Assembly: GCA_030374735.1 (NCBI GenBank)
Contig: JASCIV010000006.1
Span: forward strand, 1 to 64,000
Reading direction: 5' to 3'
Length of the DNA: 64,000 nt
Origin: Gracilaria caudata
Lineage: Eukaryota > Rhodophyta > Florideophyceae > Gracilariales > Gracilariaceae
The translations under genes were made by a program, and so were the position numbers. The notes beneath the pieces were generated by a model. The model did not search any database and was not told the origin of the DNA. It saw only the letters and a list, made by a program, of their open reading frames with translations. Shown here in pieces: positions 51,424-61,303 of this stretch (position 1 is its first letter; each line of letters begins with the position of its first letter).

Positions 51424-52423
51424 TTCAAAGAGTTCACCTCGTCAACCAGATTCCACGGGGTTGAAAATGAAGTGCTCCGGAGCACTCTCAGATTTCTACG
51501 TACAATATTGTTAGTCAGACTGAACGTGCTCCCTTGTGATCCATTGGTATGATATACTTCATGGATTCAATAGCAAGGAGTTTCGGGTTGTGAAGAAACT
51601 AAAACAAGTACTTGTTGTCAGACGGCCACATAAGAGTTGTTGATACCCTGGCTCGTTGATCTGTAGGAAGAACAGCGGTTGAGATTGCAAACCCGAATAA
51701 TCTCCAGGTATAAAGGTGGTAGAGAACGCAGGACACCGGTATCCTCTTAGAGCCCAATTCAGGAATCGGCGTACTTCAGTGCTTCTTGTCCCTGTATCCT
51801 TGCCCCAAGGGCATTGGAAGCCATAGTTTGGAGCAAGGGTACTGTGACGTATTCCTTGAAGTCGCCTAGACATGCCAGTGGCCCGCTTGAAAAGTTCTGA
51901 ATTTAACGATGGCAATTCGATCTCTTTGCAAAGTTAGCCGCACACCCTTTTCACTGCACAAGTAGAAGAGCCGCAAATCTGGATAGGTCTGGTGAACAGC
52001 ATCATGCCAGAAAAGTGTTGAGTACGAGGGAAAATATATCGCTGCGCGGCCCAAGGAAGGGTAAAAGTGTCGATTCTCAAACAAAAGCGTGCACAGTTTT
52101 GAAAGCAATACTTAAAGACGTTCAGCACTCATTGTAGACTTCGCGGCGGAGCAAGTTTTGGTTTTAACGGACTGGCACAAACGAGGACTTGCAACCGTTT
52201 CTATTTAGAGAACCATATCCGTTTGTAAAGGAGAAGAACAACGTTTCGAAAAGCTGCACCCCAGTAAACGGTGTTCAAAACATCGTCGAGAAGTGCTGGT
52301 TCTCGACCAACTTCTTGGCCCAAGCCAGTCCTTGAGATAAAGACAAAAGCAGATATCAGCTAGTTCAGGTTATCAAACCAATCCAAGAAGGTCGGCTACC
52401 ATTTTCGATTCTCGTATCTCACG
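51424..52423. other. Intergenic region
   Basis: About 1 kb without a supported gene. Minus-strand frames at 51559-51915 and 51866-52108 show no family resemblance and may be decayed sequence. Confidence 0.5.
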
Positions 52424-53149
52424 ATGAGTGCAATTCCGGCAGACCCTTCGGTTGCCAGAGTTGGACTTGTTTTCGGACTTGTGCTGGCAGGCATGTCCCC
52501 ACCACCAGCCCCTCTAATAGCCTTCTATTCAAGGTTTCGTACACTTCTGCAAGAAGGTTTGAAGTTCGCCGGGGTCAAGGAATCGGAAGTTTTCATTTAT
52601 GAACCAAATATGTTGCACTTGACTGTCGCAACATTTCGATCCTTTCTAACGCCACCTCCCCCAAACCCTGAGCTTTTTGTGAGCGAGTGTAAGGGGCTCG
52701 TGGTACGTGCATCTCGTAGGTCAGGCTGGCCTGTAGCTGGGACCTATGTATTAACTCTTAATGAAGCAAAGGTACAAAGCAATGGCGTGTGCACGTTTTT
52801 ATACGGTGACAAGCTACGGGTGATAGAGAGAATGCGGCAATGTATTCGAGCAGAGATGATGGAGCATAAGTCAATGGCCAGTTTACGTTATATCGAATGC
52901 CCCACGAATGACATTAAGATCCCAAACATCATCCATTCAACAGTACTCCGTTGGAGAAAAACGCCAAGAATCAACGCGACGAAGTTACAAGATATTTTTT
53001 CTGAAGCATTTGTTCTCACAAAAGCCGCTGAGTATCCCATGGACATTCCGATTACTTCGGTTTCACTCCTTCGTGAATGGAGGCCGTACATGAGAACGAA
53101 GACGTGCGTGGCACAATTGTGGCCTCTGGAAAGCGATGACGACAACTAA
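52424..53149 (+). CDS. 2H phosphoesterase superfamily protein
   Basis: A 241-residue ATG frame with the two motifs of 2H phosphoesterases: H65-L-T67 in NMLHLTVATF and H171-S-T173 in IIHSTVLRW, about 106 residues apart. The family (LigT, CPDase, AKAP7/USB1-like) cleaves 2',3'-cyclic phosphates or trims RNA ends. The protein starts with a mildly hydrophobic stretch (VGLVFGLVLAGMSPPPAPLI). It may act in tRNA or RNA end processing; the exact substrate is unknown. Single exon. Confidence 0.75.
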   Translation: MSAIPADPSVARVGLVFGLVLAGMSPPPAPLIAFYSRFRTLLQEGLKFAGVKESEVFIYEPNMLHLTVATFRSFLTPPPPNPELFVSECKGLVVRASRRSGWPVAGTYVLTLNEAKVQSNGVCTFLYGDKLRVIERMRQCIRAEMMEHKSMASLRYIECPTNDIKIPNIIHSTVLRWRKTPRINATKLQDIFSEAFVLTKAAEYPMDIPITSVSLLREWRPYMRTKTCVAQLWPLESDDDN

Positions 53150-53201
53150 TCAGCTTCTTAACAAAACAAAACGTGATATATGTACCTGACAAACTTTAGA
53201 C

Positions 53202-54195
53202 TTAGAAGTCGAATCGACGTTTGATGGACAAATCTCCGGATAATGGACTGAGTAGAACATTGATGGGTTCACCGACAATTGCAGTGCAAGTACGAATTTG
53301 TCAGTGAATACGGAACATTACGAAAAGCATACGGAAAGCTTCTGGTCAAATGGAAACAAGTGGTATTGAAACGTACCTTTCGTTGAAGGGGAAGTTGGTT
53401 GTGATGGTCCAAGGACCGTTGTCAGTCTTGCAATCCCATTCAGCTTTGCACTTTTTGGCTCCATAATTGAAGCCAAGTGCAAAAGTGTGTGCCTTGGAGT
53501 AAGCGTGTTTCAAAGTGAACACGACAGCTTTTGAACCGCCTGCAAGATGATGGTACTCAGCATCCAACTTATTCTTGGCATCGAGCTTGTGAGACAACTT
53601 GATCTTAGCTGCGCGAGACTTTCCATCAAAACTAATCTTGAGGTTCTCAACACCACTGATCTTGGCTTCAAGTTCGTAGCGCTCAGAGTGACTCCTTACT
53701 ATATCCTTCTTGAAGTTATCGAAGGAGAAATACGCAGACACCTTAAACTTGCCTTGACGTACAGCGGCTTTCAATGCTGCGGCATCTCGCGGGGGGTTGT
53801 ACGTGAGGTCTACTGTTCCGCGACGTGAGAAGGCAGAAAAGCCGGTTTCAATGCCGAGAGCGAGAAGTTTCTCATCGGTAACACCGTACGTAGCGTAGAT
53901 AGTATTGGAATCATCTATGGCATAAGCAGCATCAATGCCGAAAGAATCCTTCTTAGAAGCGTAGCGACCCGTTAAAGCAAACTTGCCCTTGCCTGTAGAA
54001 TGGTCGGTATCCACTCGGGCAGCAACCTGCATCGAAAGCCACAAAAGAGGTCGGAGTCAGAGAACTTTAGCACGCGATAGAGGGAGAAAGCGACAAAGAC
54101 ATTGATCAAAAGCGTACCAAGCGTGATGAGTATGGATGCTTGGGAAGGGCGCACACGACGGCTGTGGATGGGTTTGATTGGTTCCAACGCCACAT
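53202..54195 (-). CDS. Organelle outer-membrane beta-barrel protein (OEP24/porin-like), three exons
   Basis: Three exons join in frame: 54195-54118, 54026-53377 and 53247-53202. Introns are 91 nt (GTACGC...CGATGCAG) and 129 nt (GTACGT...CTACTCAG). The 257-residue product starts MWRWNQSNPSTAVVCALPKH and is dominated by alternating-pattern beta strands (GKFALTGRYASKKDSFGIDA, VVFTLKHAYSKAHTFALGFN), with few long helices. It ends SGDLSIKRRFDF; a terminal phenylalanine is typical of barrel strands. It resembles plastid envelope pores such as OEP24 more than VDAC, but sequence identity is low and the membrane is uncertain. Such pores pass metabolites. Confidence 0.6.
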
Positions 54196-54656
54196 GCTGC
54201 TGGAAAGAAGCTACGCAACGTGCGATACAAAGACGGTGAGCAGGGAGTGAAAACGCGAAAACGCTGCTCACGGTTGCTTGGGGGTTGAGGAGGGGGCGGC
54301 GATTAGGGGAGCAACCTGCTGTTCAGGGTTAGAGGATCGGCTTGTGCGGCTAACACGAATGGCGAAATGGCGCTCAACGGCTCTCGGCGCGCGAAGCGGT
54401 GGCACAGCGAGCGCAAGAAATGGCGAGCTTGACGAGATGCAACCACGCTGCGCAGATCGCCAAAAAGAGCTGTTTTTCAAAAACTTTTTCACACATCACG
54501 CCTGTGATGGGAGCCACACACCGCCGCGATGCTCCCCCGTGAGAACGAGGAGGGGCGAGAGCGCGTGGACGGATGTGAATGTGAATGGAGCGTGAAGGTC
54601 GTGGGCTGCTAAACAAGTTGAGCCAAATGCGCCAAATGCTACCTACTCTGCATAGT

Positions 54657-55784
54657 CTACCGAACAATGCGCGTGATGAAAGGCAGCACCAAAGTTGCAA
54701 AGAAATAAACAAGAGGTGCCACCAGCACATAACTATCTGCGCGATCGAGCATGCCACCATGCCCAGGGAACAGTGATCCACTGTCCTTCCATCCCACATC
54801 ACGCTTGAAACAGCTTTCAAACAGATCACCGCAGAGCCCCAGAATGCCCACGGTGACGCCATATACAGCTCCCGTGGCCCACCATAGCGGCCACTGCAGC
54901 AGGTATGCGCCCAAGACGGATACGCTTGCCGAACATATGAATCCCGCCACGGCTCCCTCAATGGTCTTCTTCGGGGAAATATCGCTAAAACGCGTCTTGC
55001 CGAACGCTCTGCCCACAAAAAAGGCGCCAATATCGGCACTGGCGCCAGACAGCCACGTCCAAAACACAATGAGAGACCCCACGGTGATGGTGGGTTGAAA
55101 CCACGACGCAGTAGGCCATACAAACGAGATGACGCCCGCCACAACGTTTTTCGTCAACGCGCCGTTATATTCGTGCAAGCGAATCCAGTAGCTGGGCAGA
55201 TAGCCGGCGTAGAACAACCCCATGAAGGTGGTGCTAATGTCGGCGATTGTGGCGATCTTTCGGCGTCTAAACAACAAGTAAATGCATATCATGGTACCGC
55301 CGACTGGGAAAACCACGTCGGCCAGCGTTGACGAGCACGCGCTGGAGAGCAGAGTAGCTGCGGTGACGCACAATCCCATTTTGTACGCAGGCAGATGTCC
55401 CTTGGCCGCCACCATGCGATAGTACTCATACAGACCGGTGAGACTGATTGCCAACATGCCTATGGCAAACACCCAGCGACCGGAAAACACAAACGCTATG
55501 ACGACGGCGCCCATGACGAAGCCGACCGCAATACGACGCTGCACCTTGAAGGTGGGAATGATGTGGCGCGACGCGCGTTGCTGCGCCATGTGCGCGGGAT
55601 CGTCGGGATGGTGGGCCAGATCATTCTTAGGCGCGGAGAGCTTTGCGGAGGCAGCCAGCGCGCGCAGCGGGCGTAAGGAGGGCGAGGTGCGGGGGCAAGC
55701 AGACTGAGCACGGCAGGCGGGAAGCAACAGGGCTGGAGCGAAGGCTGGGGAGAGGCGGAGCGTGGTACGGAAAGCTGGCGACAT
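54657..55784 (-). CDS. cdsA: Plastid phosphatidate cytidylyltransferase (CDP-DAG synthase)
   Basis: A 375-residue protein if ATG 55784 is used; an in-frame ATG at 55922 adds 46 residues. The shorter form begins MSPAFRTTLRLSPAFAPALL, with Phe at position 5, a good red-algal transit peptide. Several membrane helices follow, ending with the CTP-transferase signature: ESCFKRDVGWKDSGSLFPGH then GGMLDRADS. Also present are SGASADIGAFFVGRAFGKTR and ISPKKTIEG. The enzyme makes CDP-diacylglycerol from phosphatidate and CTP, the precursor of phosphatidylglycerol, which thylakoids need. It is divergent from the Brahma-type gene. Confidence 0.93.
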   Translation of the reverse strand: MSPAFRTTLRLSPAFAPALLLPACRAQSACPRTSPSLRPLRALAASAKLSAPKNDLAHHPDDPAHMAQQRASRHIIPTFKVQRRIAVGFVMGAVVIAFVFSGRWVFAIGMLAISLTGLYEYYRMVAAKGHLPAYKMGLCVTAATLLSSACSSTLADVVFPVGGTMICIYLLFRRRKIATIADISTTFMGLFYAGYLPSYWIRLHEYNGALTKNVVAGVISFVWPTASWFQPTITVGSLIVFWTWLSGASADIGAFFVGRAFGKTRFSDISPKKTIEGAVAGFICSASVSVLGAYLLQWPLWWATGAVYGVTVGILGLCGDLFESCFKRDVGWKDSGSLFPGHGGMLDRADSYVLVAPLVYFFATLVLPFITRIVR

Positions 55785-56110
55785 GGTTGCGAGGGGTACG
55801 GGCACGTGGCTTCTATGGGCGTGGCGGTGGCATGGGGGAGGGAAGGCGAGGCCAGCGGGCGCGCGCGTGGCGAACGAAGCGCTGCGGACGAGCACGAAGT
55901 CGGCGGGGAAGCAGTGGTGCATGGAATCACGCCGATGATGGCGTGCTGCTCTGCTGAGTCCATTTTTTACACGTGTGCGCGAGCGCCCTGCGTTGGCGGC
56001 TGCGGCGCGCCAAACGCGCGCGCGCGCGCCACTGTGCAGACCAGCGGCGACACGCTCGAAGTGGCGACGCTGCGGACCAGCGCCTCCGCCTCACAGTCGC
56101 GCCCGCTGCC
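55785..56110. promoter_or_regulatory. GC-rich divergent promoter, cdsA / Brahma-type gene
   Basis: Very GC-rich with CGCGCGCG runs (about 56017-56030); open frames here are compositional shadows. It separates two start codons by about 330 bp. Confidence 0.4.
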
Positions 56111-59100
56111 ATGAGCAGTCCGCCGTTGCTCGCGCGCGAGCCGCCCGCTCACCCGCCCCTCTCCGATGCGCTGCCCGCCGCGCGCCGCGCGCTCCGCCAG
56201 CTGCTCGACTCCGGCGTCGCCCTAACCGACGCTCGCGTCGACACCCTCATCACCCTCATCGTGCGCGCTACTAACTTCCACAACTCCGCTCTTCCCAACG
56301 ACGCCACCCCGTCCGCCACCCCCGCTGCTGCTGCCAGTCGCCGCCCCATCGACGCCGTCCCACCTCATGAGCCGCCTCTCCGGCAGGCCGCACGGCGCGC
56401 CGCCGCGCGCAGACCCGCCAACTACTTCGACCACCTACCACAAGCGCTTGCGCCCGTCGGCCGCTCTCTGCCAGCCTGCTCGCTGTTTTCCTTCCAGGAG
56501 CGCAACCAGCTCACCATTGCCGCCGCCAGAGCCTCCCTAGAGCACTTCGGATCCAACCCGCCGCCCGACAACCCGCGCTCTCCGTCGCATTCCACCGCCG
56601 CCCCGTCCGCCTTTTCGCTGCATCACAAGTCTCAGCCTCATCCGCCGTCCTCCGTTTTCCATGCCGCGCGTCAACTGCACGCAGACTCCGTTTCTCGTCG
56701 CCCACCCTCAAAGCGGAAGGACACCAAGTCCGCCACGCGAACTTCCTCACCGCGCGCACCACAATCTCCTCGCATACGCCGAGCGCAACATGCGCCTCCG
56801 TTCGAGTCACAGACATGCGGTGATCTATCAGCCTTACACCTGTTTCAAATCAAGGCCCAAGTGGATGCTTTTCGTCGCCTCATCCGCGACGCTGACATTC
56901 CTGCGGAGGTGCACCTTGCGGCGAGAGGTCGCCCTGTTACACACGTCTTGCCCTCCTCGGGGTACGTCATCGAACGTGGCGTGCGTGAACTTGATGACAA
57001 TGCCACTGTGTCTGATAAACCAGCCATACATCCAAATGGTATCTCACATTTTGACGTGAGGAATCTCCCGCGCTTTCCGATTAACCAGACCTTCAGCAAA
57101 GAAGATGTCCTGCGAAACAAAGAGGAACATGTTTCAGATATTCAAGTACAAGATCGCGTTGCCCTCGCCAACGCACACCATCAACGTTTGCACGCACGAT
57201 TTTGTGACTCTCACAATACCTCTGCCCTACAATCTGCGCATCCACCGCAGCTAGATGCACGAGTCGCTCAGCAACGCCTTGAAATAATTGAAGCAGCCAG
57301 GGCAATCGCTCCCACCCCATCCAAAAAGCCCAGCGAGTCATCTCAGCGGCTGAAACCTCTCCACGAACGAAAAAGTCCTCGTCGCCGGGAGCGCGGCCAT
57401 CCGTCAATTGAGGCATCTGTTATGCGCAATGCTGCTGCAGTACCAGTTTGCGTTGTTTCAAAAGGCCAATACCGTCCGTCCTACAACCACCTGCTTACAG
57501 AACGTGAGGAAAGAGTACAGCGTCGCATGAGGTTTAGATTGCAGGAAATCGATGAGATCAAAGGGTACGCTCCCGAAGACTTTCGACAATTACTAAACAT
57601 TGAGGAAAAACAGATCAGTCTTTCAAAGCTTCAAAGATCAGTTCGTGAAAAGGTTATGTACTCCATGAAGGCAGTACTAGACCGTCGCGGTATTTCTGAT
57701 CTGCGACCAAAAGCAATTGCCAAATGGAGACGGCAGACAGCAGGCTATACGTACGGAAATTCAATACGTCACGGCAGCTATCTTGGCGCTCCTCGCGTCG
57801 AAGAGAGTTACAGAATACAGCAGGTTATGCAGCGACGAGCCAGACGTCAGGGATTTATGCAGAATTTGCTTCACCATGGTCATCAGCTAAGGAGTTGGTA
57901 CCACACACGTCAGACCCTCAAGAAGCGATTACTCAAGGATCTTGAACGCTATTTCCGAGACCGCTCTAGAGAAGAGGAGCGCAGGAAGAAAAAGGAGCAG
58001 ATGGATCGTCTGCGGGCTTTGCGAAGTAACAACCAGGATGAGTATCTTGAGTTGCTCAAGGCTACTAAGAACCGGAGGTTGATTCAACTTCTCAAGCAAA
58101 CCGACGAATATCTTATGCAAATTGGAGCCCAAGTGGAACGCCAGAAGCAAACTGCGAGAGAGGAAGACGAAAAAGCGGGCGGTGCGAATCAGAATGAGAG
58201 TCACGTAAAAAGTGCAGGGTCAGAAGCGAAAGATACCGATGCGGTTCCTTCTGGAGAGGCGGACGATGAACTTTCACAATTCAAGAAAAGAAGGAATGAT
58301 TACTACACGATATCACATACTATATCTGAAAAGGTTCGACAACCGGATTGTCTTGTTGGCGGAAAGTTGAAGCACTACCAATTGGAAGGTCTTGAATGGC
58401 TAGTTTCTCTTTACAATAACAATCTAAACGGAATCCTTGCCGATGAAATGGGTCTTGGGAAGACTATTCAAACCTTGTCGCTAATCACGTATCTTTGCGA
58501 AGTGAAGAAAATGTTTGGGCCGTTTTTGATAATTGTTCCTCTTAGCGTTATCAGCAATTGGGTCCGTGAGATGGACAAGTGGGCCCCATCACTAGTCAAG
58601 GTTGTTTACAAGGGAGATCCTGCCACAAGGAAGAGTATTCAACTCTATGAGATGCAAGGGGGAAATTATAACGTGTTGTTGACTACCTATGAATTCATAG
58701 TAAAAGATAAGAATGTGCTTGGACGTATTCGATGGAAGTACATTATCATGGATGAAGGTCACAGAATGAAAAACGCAGATTGCAAATTGGCCCTTACTCT
58801 TGGTGCGAAGTACACATCTCGCAATCGATTACTCTTGACAGGAACTCCTCTTCAGAACAACATGACAGAACTCTGGGCTCTCTTGAATTTTCTGCTACCG
58901 ACAATATTCTCTAGTGCAGAAACATTTGAGACGTGGTTCAATGCTCCATTTCAGGATTCTTCTCTAGGTGAATCTGCCGAAATCAATGAAGAAGAGAATC
59001 TCTTGATAATTAGCCGATTACATCAAGTTCTTCGCCCGTTTATGCTCCGGAGGCTCAAGACAGATGTCGAAGCCCAGCTTCCAGACAAGATCGAACTTGT

Positions 59101-60475
59101 GTTCAAATGTGACATGTCCATATGGCAGAAAGTACTGTACCGTCAGCTGCAGAGTCGACTTGGCGTTTCGGGAGGCTCTGGGAATGTAGGCATTCGATCC
59201 TTCAACAATATGGTAATGCAGCTTAAAAAGGTCTGCAATCACCCATACTTGTTCTATCAAGAGGACGAGCTCATGTCCTTGCCTTCGGAGTTTTTGATGC
59301 GAGCTTCTGGAAAATTCGAGCTCCTGGATCATTGCCTACGCAAGCTGAAGAAATGCGGTCATCGTGTTCTCATATTTTCGCAGATGACGGCCGCGTTAGA
59401 TTTTCTTGAGTATTTCCTGCAGTCCATCGGTATGAAGTATTTACGACTTGATGGTACCACAAAAGCAGATGACAGGCAAGAAATGCTAGAAATGTTCAAT
59501 GCTGAAAACTCGGAGTACTTCTGCTTTCTGCTTTCCACAAGGGCAGGTGGTCTGGGTCTGAATTTACAAACCGCGGATACCGTGATAATTTTTGATTCCG
59601 ATTGGAACCCTATGATGGATTTGCAAGCACAAGACAGAGCTCATCGGATTGGCCAAACAAAGGAGGTACGAGTGTACCGTCTCATCTGCTCCGGATCCAT
59701 AGAAGAGAAGATTTTGAAACGAGCCAATCGCAAGCTGCAGATGGATGCGCAAGTTATTCAAGCTGGTCAGTTTAACAATAAGAGCAGTGACAATGATCGT
59801 CAGGAAATGTTGAAAGACCTCCTGCGACAGCAAGTGGATGGCGATTTGTCTAGAAAAGAGGATGTGACATCTTTAAGCGAGTTAAATCGTAAGCTTGCAC
59901 GAACGGATGAGGAGCTGGAACTTTTTGAGGAAGTTGATGCTGAGTTGGAGTCTCAATCAAGGGAAGGGTCACGGTTATTAACGGATGAGAGCGAATTGCC
60001 TAGTTGGGTTTTACTCCCAGAAGTTGAAGAGAAACACAAAGAAAATCAATCGGACTTCAGCTTGGAACATGGTCGTGGTCGAAGAAAACGAAAAGAAATA
60101 ACGTATGACGACAATCTAACAGAACGTGAGTGGACCCTGGCAATGGAAGAAGAGGGTGATATAGGCGAAGCTGTCAGAAAGAAGAGAAGGCGATTAGCCA
60201 AGAATTCGCGTAAAACCCCTGAGCTTTCGAACGGAGACAGTGCCTATGAGGCACCCTCCTCAAGGAGACGGGGCTCCGCTAAAGATTCAGGAGCTTTATC
60301 CCGAAAGCAGTCTTCAGAAGATTTGCCCATGGAAAATGGTCGTATGAACGGCAATAGCTCTTCGGGGAAAAGGGGTGTAGATGTTAACGGAGAAGTTCTT
60401 GCTGAGACCTCTATCCGAGATGCTCCCAAGCCTAAACGAAAACGTGGTCGACCAAGGAAGAATGCAAGACGTTGA
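56111..60475 (+). CDS. BRM: SWI/SNF chromatin-remodelling ATPase (Brahma/SNF2 type) without bromodomain
   Basis: A 1454-residue single-exon protein. A divergent QLQ-like block lies near 236-275 (FQIKAQVDAFRRLI...IPAEVHLAARGRP). An HSA/BRK-type basic helical region follows at about 560-675 (RRARRQGFMQNLLHHGHQLR). The SNF2 ATPase starts near 755, with ADEMGLGKTIQTLSLI (motif I), MDEGHRMKN (motif II) and LTGTPLQNNMTELWALLNFL (III); the helicase-C half has LLSTRAGGLGLNLQTADTVI and DRAHRIGQTKEVRVYRL. Then comes a SnAC-like segment. The C-terminus is acidic/basic, ending in an AT-hook (KRKRGRPRKNARR). No bromodomain is visible, unlike yeast Snf2 and animal BRM. It is the motor of a nucleosome-sliding complex. 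Confidence 0.92.
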   Translation: MSSPPLLAREPPAHPPLSDALPAARRALRQLLDSGVALTDARVDTLITLIVRATNFHNSALPNDATPSATPAAAASRRPIDAVPPHEPPLRQAARRAAARRPANYFDHLPQALAPVGRSLPACSLFSFQERNQLTIAAARASLEHFGSNPPPDNPRSPSHSTAAPSAFSLHHKSQPHPPSSVFHAARQLHADSVSRRPPSKRKDTKSATRTSSPRAPQSPRIRRAQHAPPFESQTCGDLSALHLFQIKAQVDAFRRLIRDADIPAEVHLAARGRPVTHVLPSSGYVIERGVRELDDNATVSDKPAIHPNGISHFDVRNLPRFPINQTFSKEDVLRNKEEHVSDIQVQDRVALANAHHQRLHARFCDSHNTSALQSAHPPQLDARVAQQRLEIIEAARAIAPTPSKKPSESSQRLKPLHERKSPRRRERGHPSIEASVMRNAAAVPVCVVSKGQYRPSYNHLLTEREERVQRRMRFRLQEIDEIKGYAPEDFRQLLNIEEKQISLSKLQRSVREKVMYSMKAVLDRRGISDLRPKAIAKWRRQTAGYTYGNSIRHGSYLGAPRVEESYRIQQVMQRRARRQGFMQNLLHHGHQLRSWYHTRQTLKKRLLKDLERYFRDRSREEERRKKKEQMDRLRALRSNNQDEYLELLKATKNRRLIQLLKQTDEYLMQIGAQVERQKQTAREEDEKAGGANQNESHVKSAGSEAKDTDAVPSGEADDELSQFKKRRNDYYTISHTISEKVRQPDCLVGGKLKHYQLEGLEWLVSLYNNNLNGILADEMGLGKTIQTLSLITYLCEVKKMFGPFLIIVPLSVISNWVREMDKWAPSLVKVVYKGDPATRKSIQLYEMQGGNYNVLLTTYEFIVKDKNVLGRIRWKYIIMDEGHRMKNADCKLALTLGAKYTSRNRLLLTGTPLQNNMTELWALLNFLLPTIFSSAETFETWFNAPFQDSSLGESAEINEEENLLIISRLHQVLRPFMLRRLKTDVEAQLPDKIELVFKCDMSIWQKVLYRQLQSRLGVSGGSGNVGIRSFNNMVMQLKKVCNHPYLFYQEDELMSLPSEFLMRASGKFELLDHCLRKLKKCGHRVLIFSQMTAALDFLEYFLQSIGMKYLRLDGTTKADDRQEMLEMFNAENSEYFCFLLSTRAGGLGLNLQTADTVIIFDSDWNPMMDLQAQDRAHRIGQTKEVRVYRLICSGSIEEKILKRANRKLQMDAQVIQAGQFNNKSSDNDRQEMLKDLLRQQVDGDLSRKEDVTSLSELNRKLARTDEELELFEEVDAELESQSREGSRLLTDESELPSWVLLPEVEEKHKENQSDFSLEHGRGRRKRKEITYDDNLTEREWTLAMEEEGDIGEAVRKKRRRLAKNSRKTPELSNGDSAYEAPSSRRRGSAKDSGALSRKQSSEDLPMENGRMNGNSSSGKRGVDVNGEVLAETSIRDAPKPKRKRGRPRKNARR

Positions 60476-61303
60476 CACTGTACTGGACAAAGTAAAAGTT
60501 TTCATTGACATTTTACCATAAGCCCAGGGTCGTCTATAAGTGCTGTCGTCCAAAGCCTCATGAATGCCCAACTGAAGGATTGTTAGCCTTCAATGAAAAG
60601 CGCAGATAAACTACTGCACCTGTAAAAGAGAGAGAGAGAGAGAGAGAGAGAAGCGCAGAGACCGAACGACAGCAACAAAGTCATGTGCAGTAGACTCGTC
60701 ATGAGCAATCGTGTTTGGTTTATCTGCTCAGAATTTTGTTAATAAGCTTTGTCGTAGAACCATCCTCAGTTACTACTTATACACTCTGTGTTCTTTGTCT
60801 ACCATTCTTTCGTACGTTTGTTTGTCTACCTGCGCTCGTCGGAAAACACCGACACGAATGAAAGGGGGCAGTGTCGCGGAAGGAAATGACTGTGGAACAG
60901 GCAAAGCGTCGATGTGCATGCAGTGGCCAATCGTTGGAATGTTGTGTATGATGTACCTTTGTACTAGTGTCTGGCCTGACCCAGCCCTCTCTTGCACCTT
61001 GAAATAAAGCTTTTTCATTATCATTGTACTAGTTCATGTAAAGAGTATTTACAGCTGAATGATACTGAAGGCAAAAGTGAAACTGAGATATACAAACTCT
61101 CGCGGATTACCGTGAATCTCATTAATTCAGGCAAATGCGACCCGTCTTCACGCAGTGTGCCCGTGAAACGAATCGCGTTTTGACTCTCCGAAAGAGATCT
61201 TTTAAGCTCATGAACTCATCCCACGAAAACGATGAGGTAGGGTGGATGCTAGAAAGAGTTCTGTGTTTTGAGGTACAGAGTAAACACGTTATAGGCATAT
61301 CGT
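60476..61303. other. Intergenic with GA microsatellite
   Basis: A (GA)n run lies at about 60629-60652. No gene is supported; short frames at 60711 and 61135 are not recognisable, and the latter runs antisense into MOCS3. Confidence 0.5.

Noticed and set aside
54374..55144. 256-codon minus-strand frame
   Set aside because: It is an out-of-frame shadow of the CDP-DAG synthase gene.
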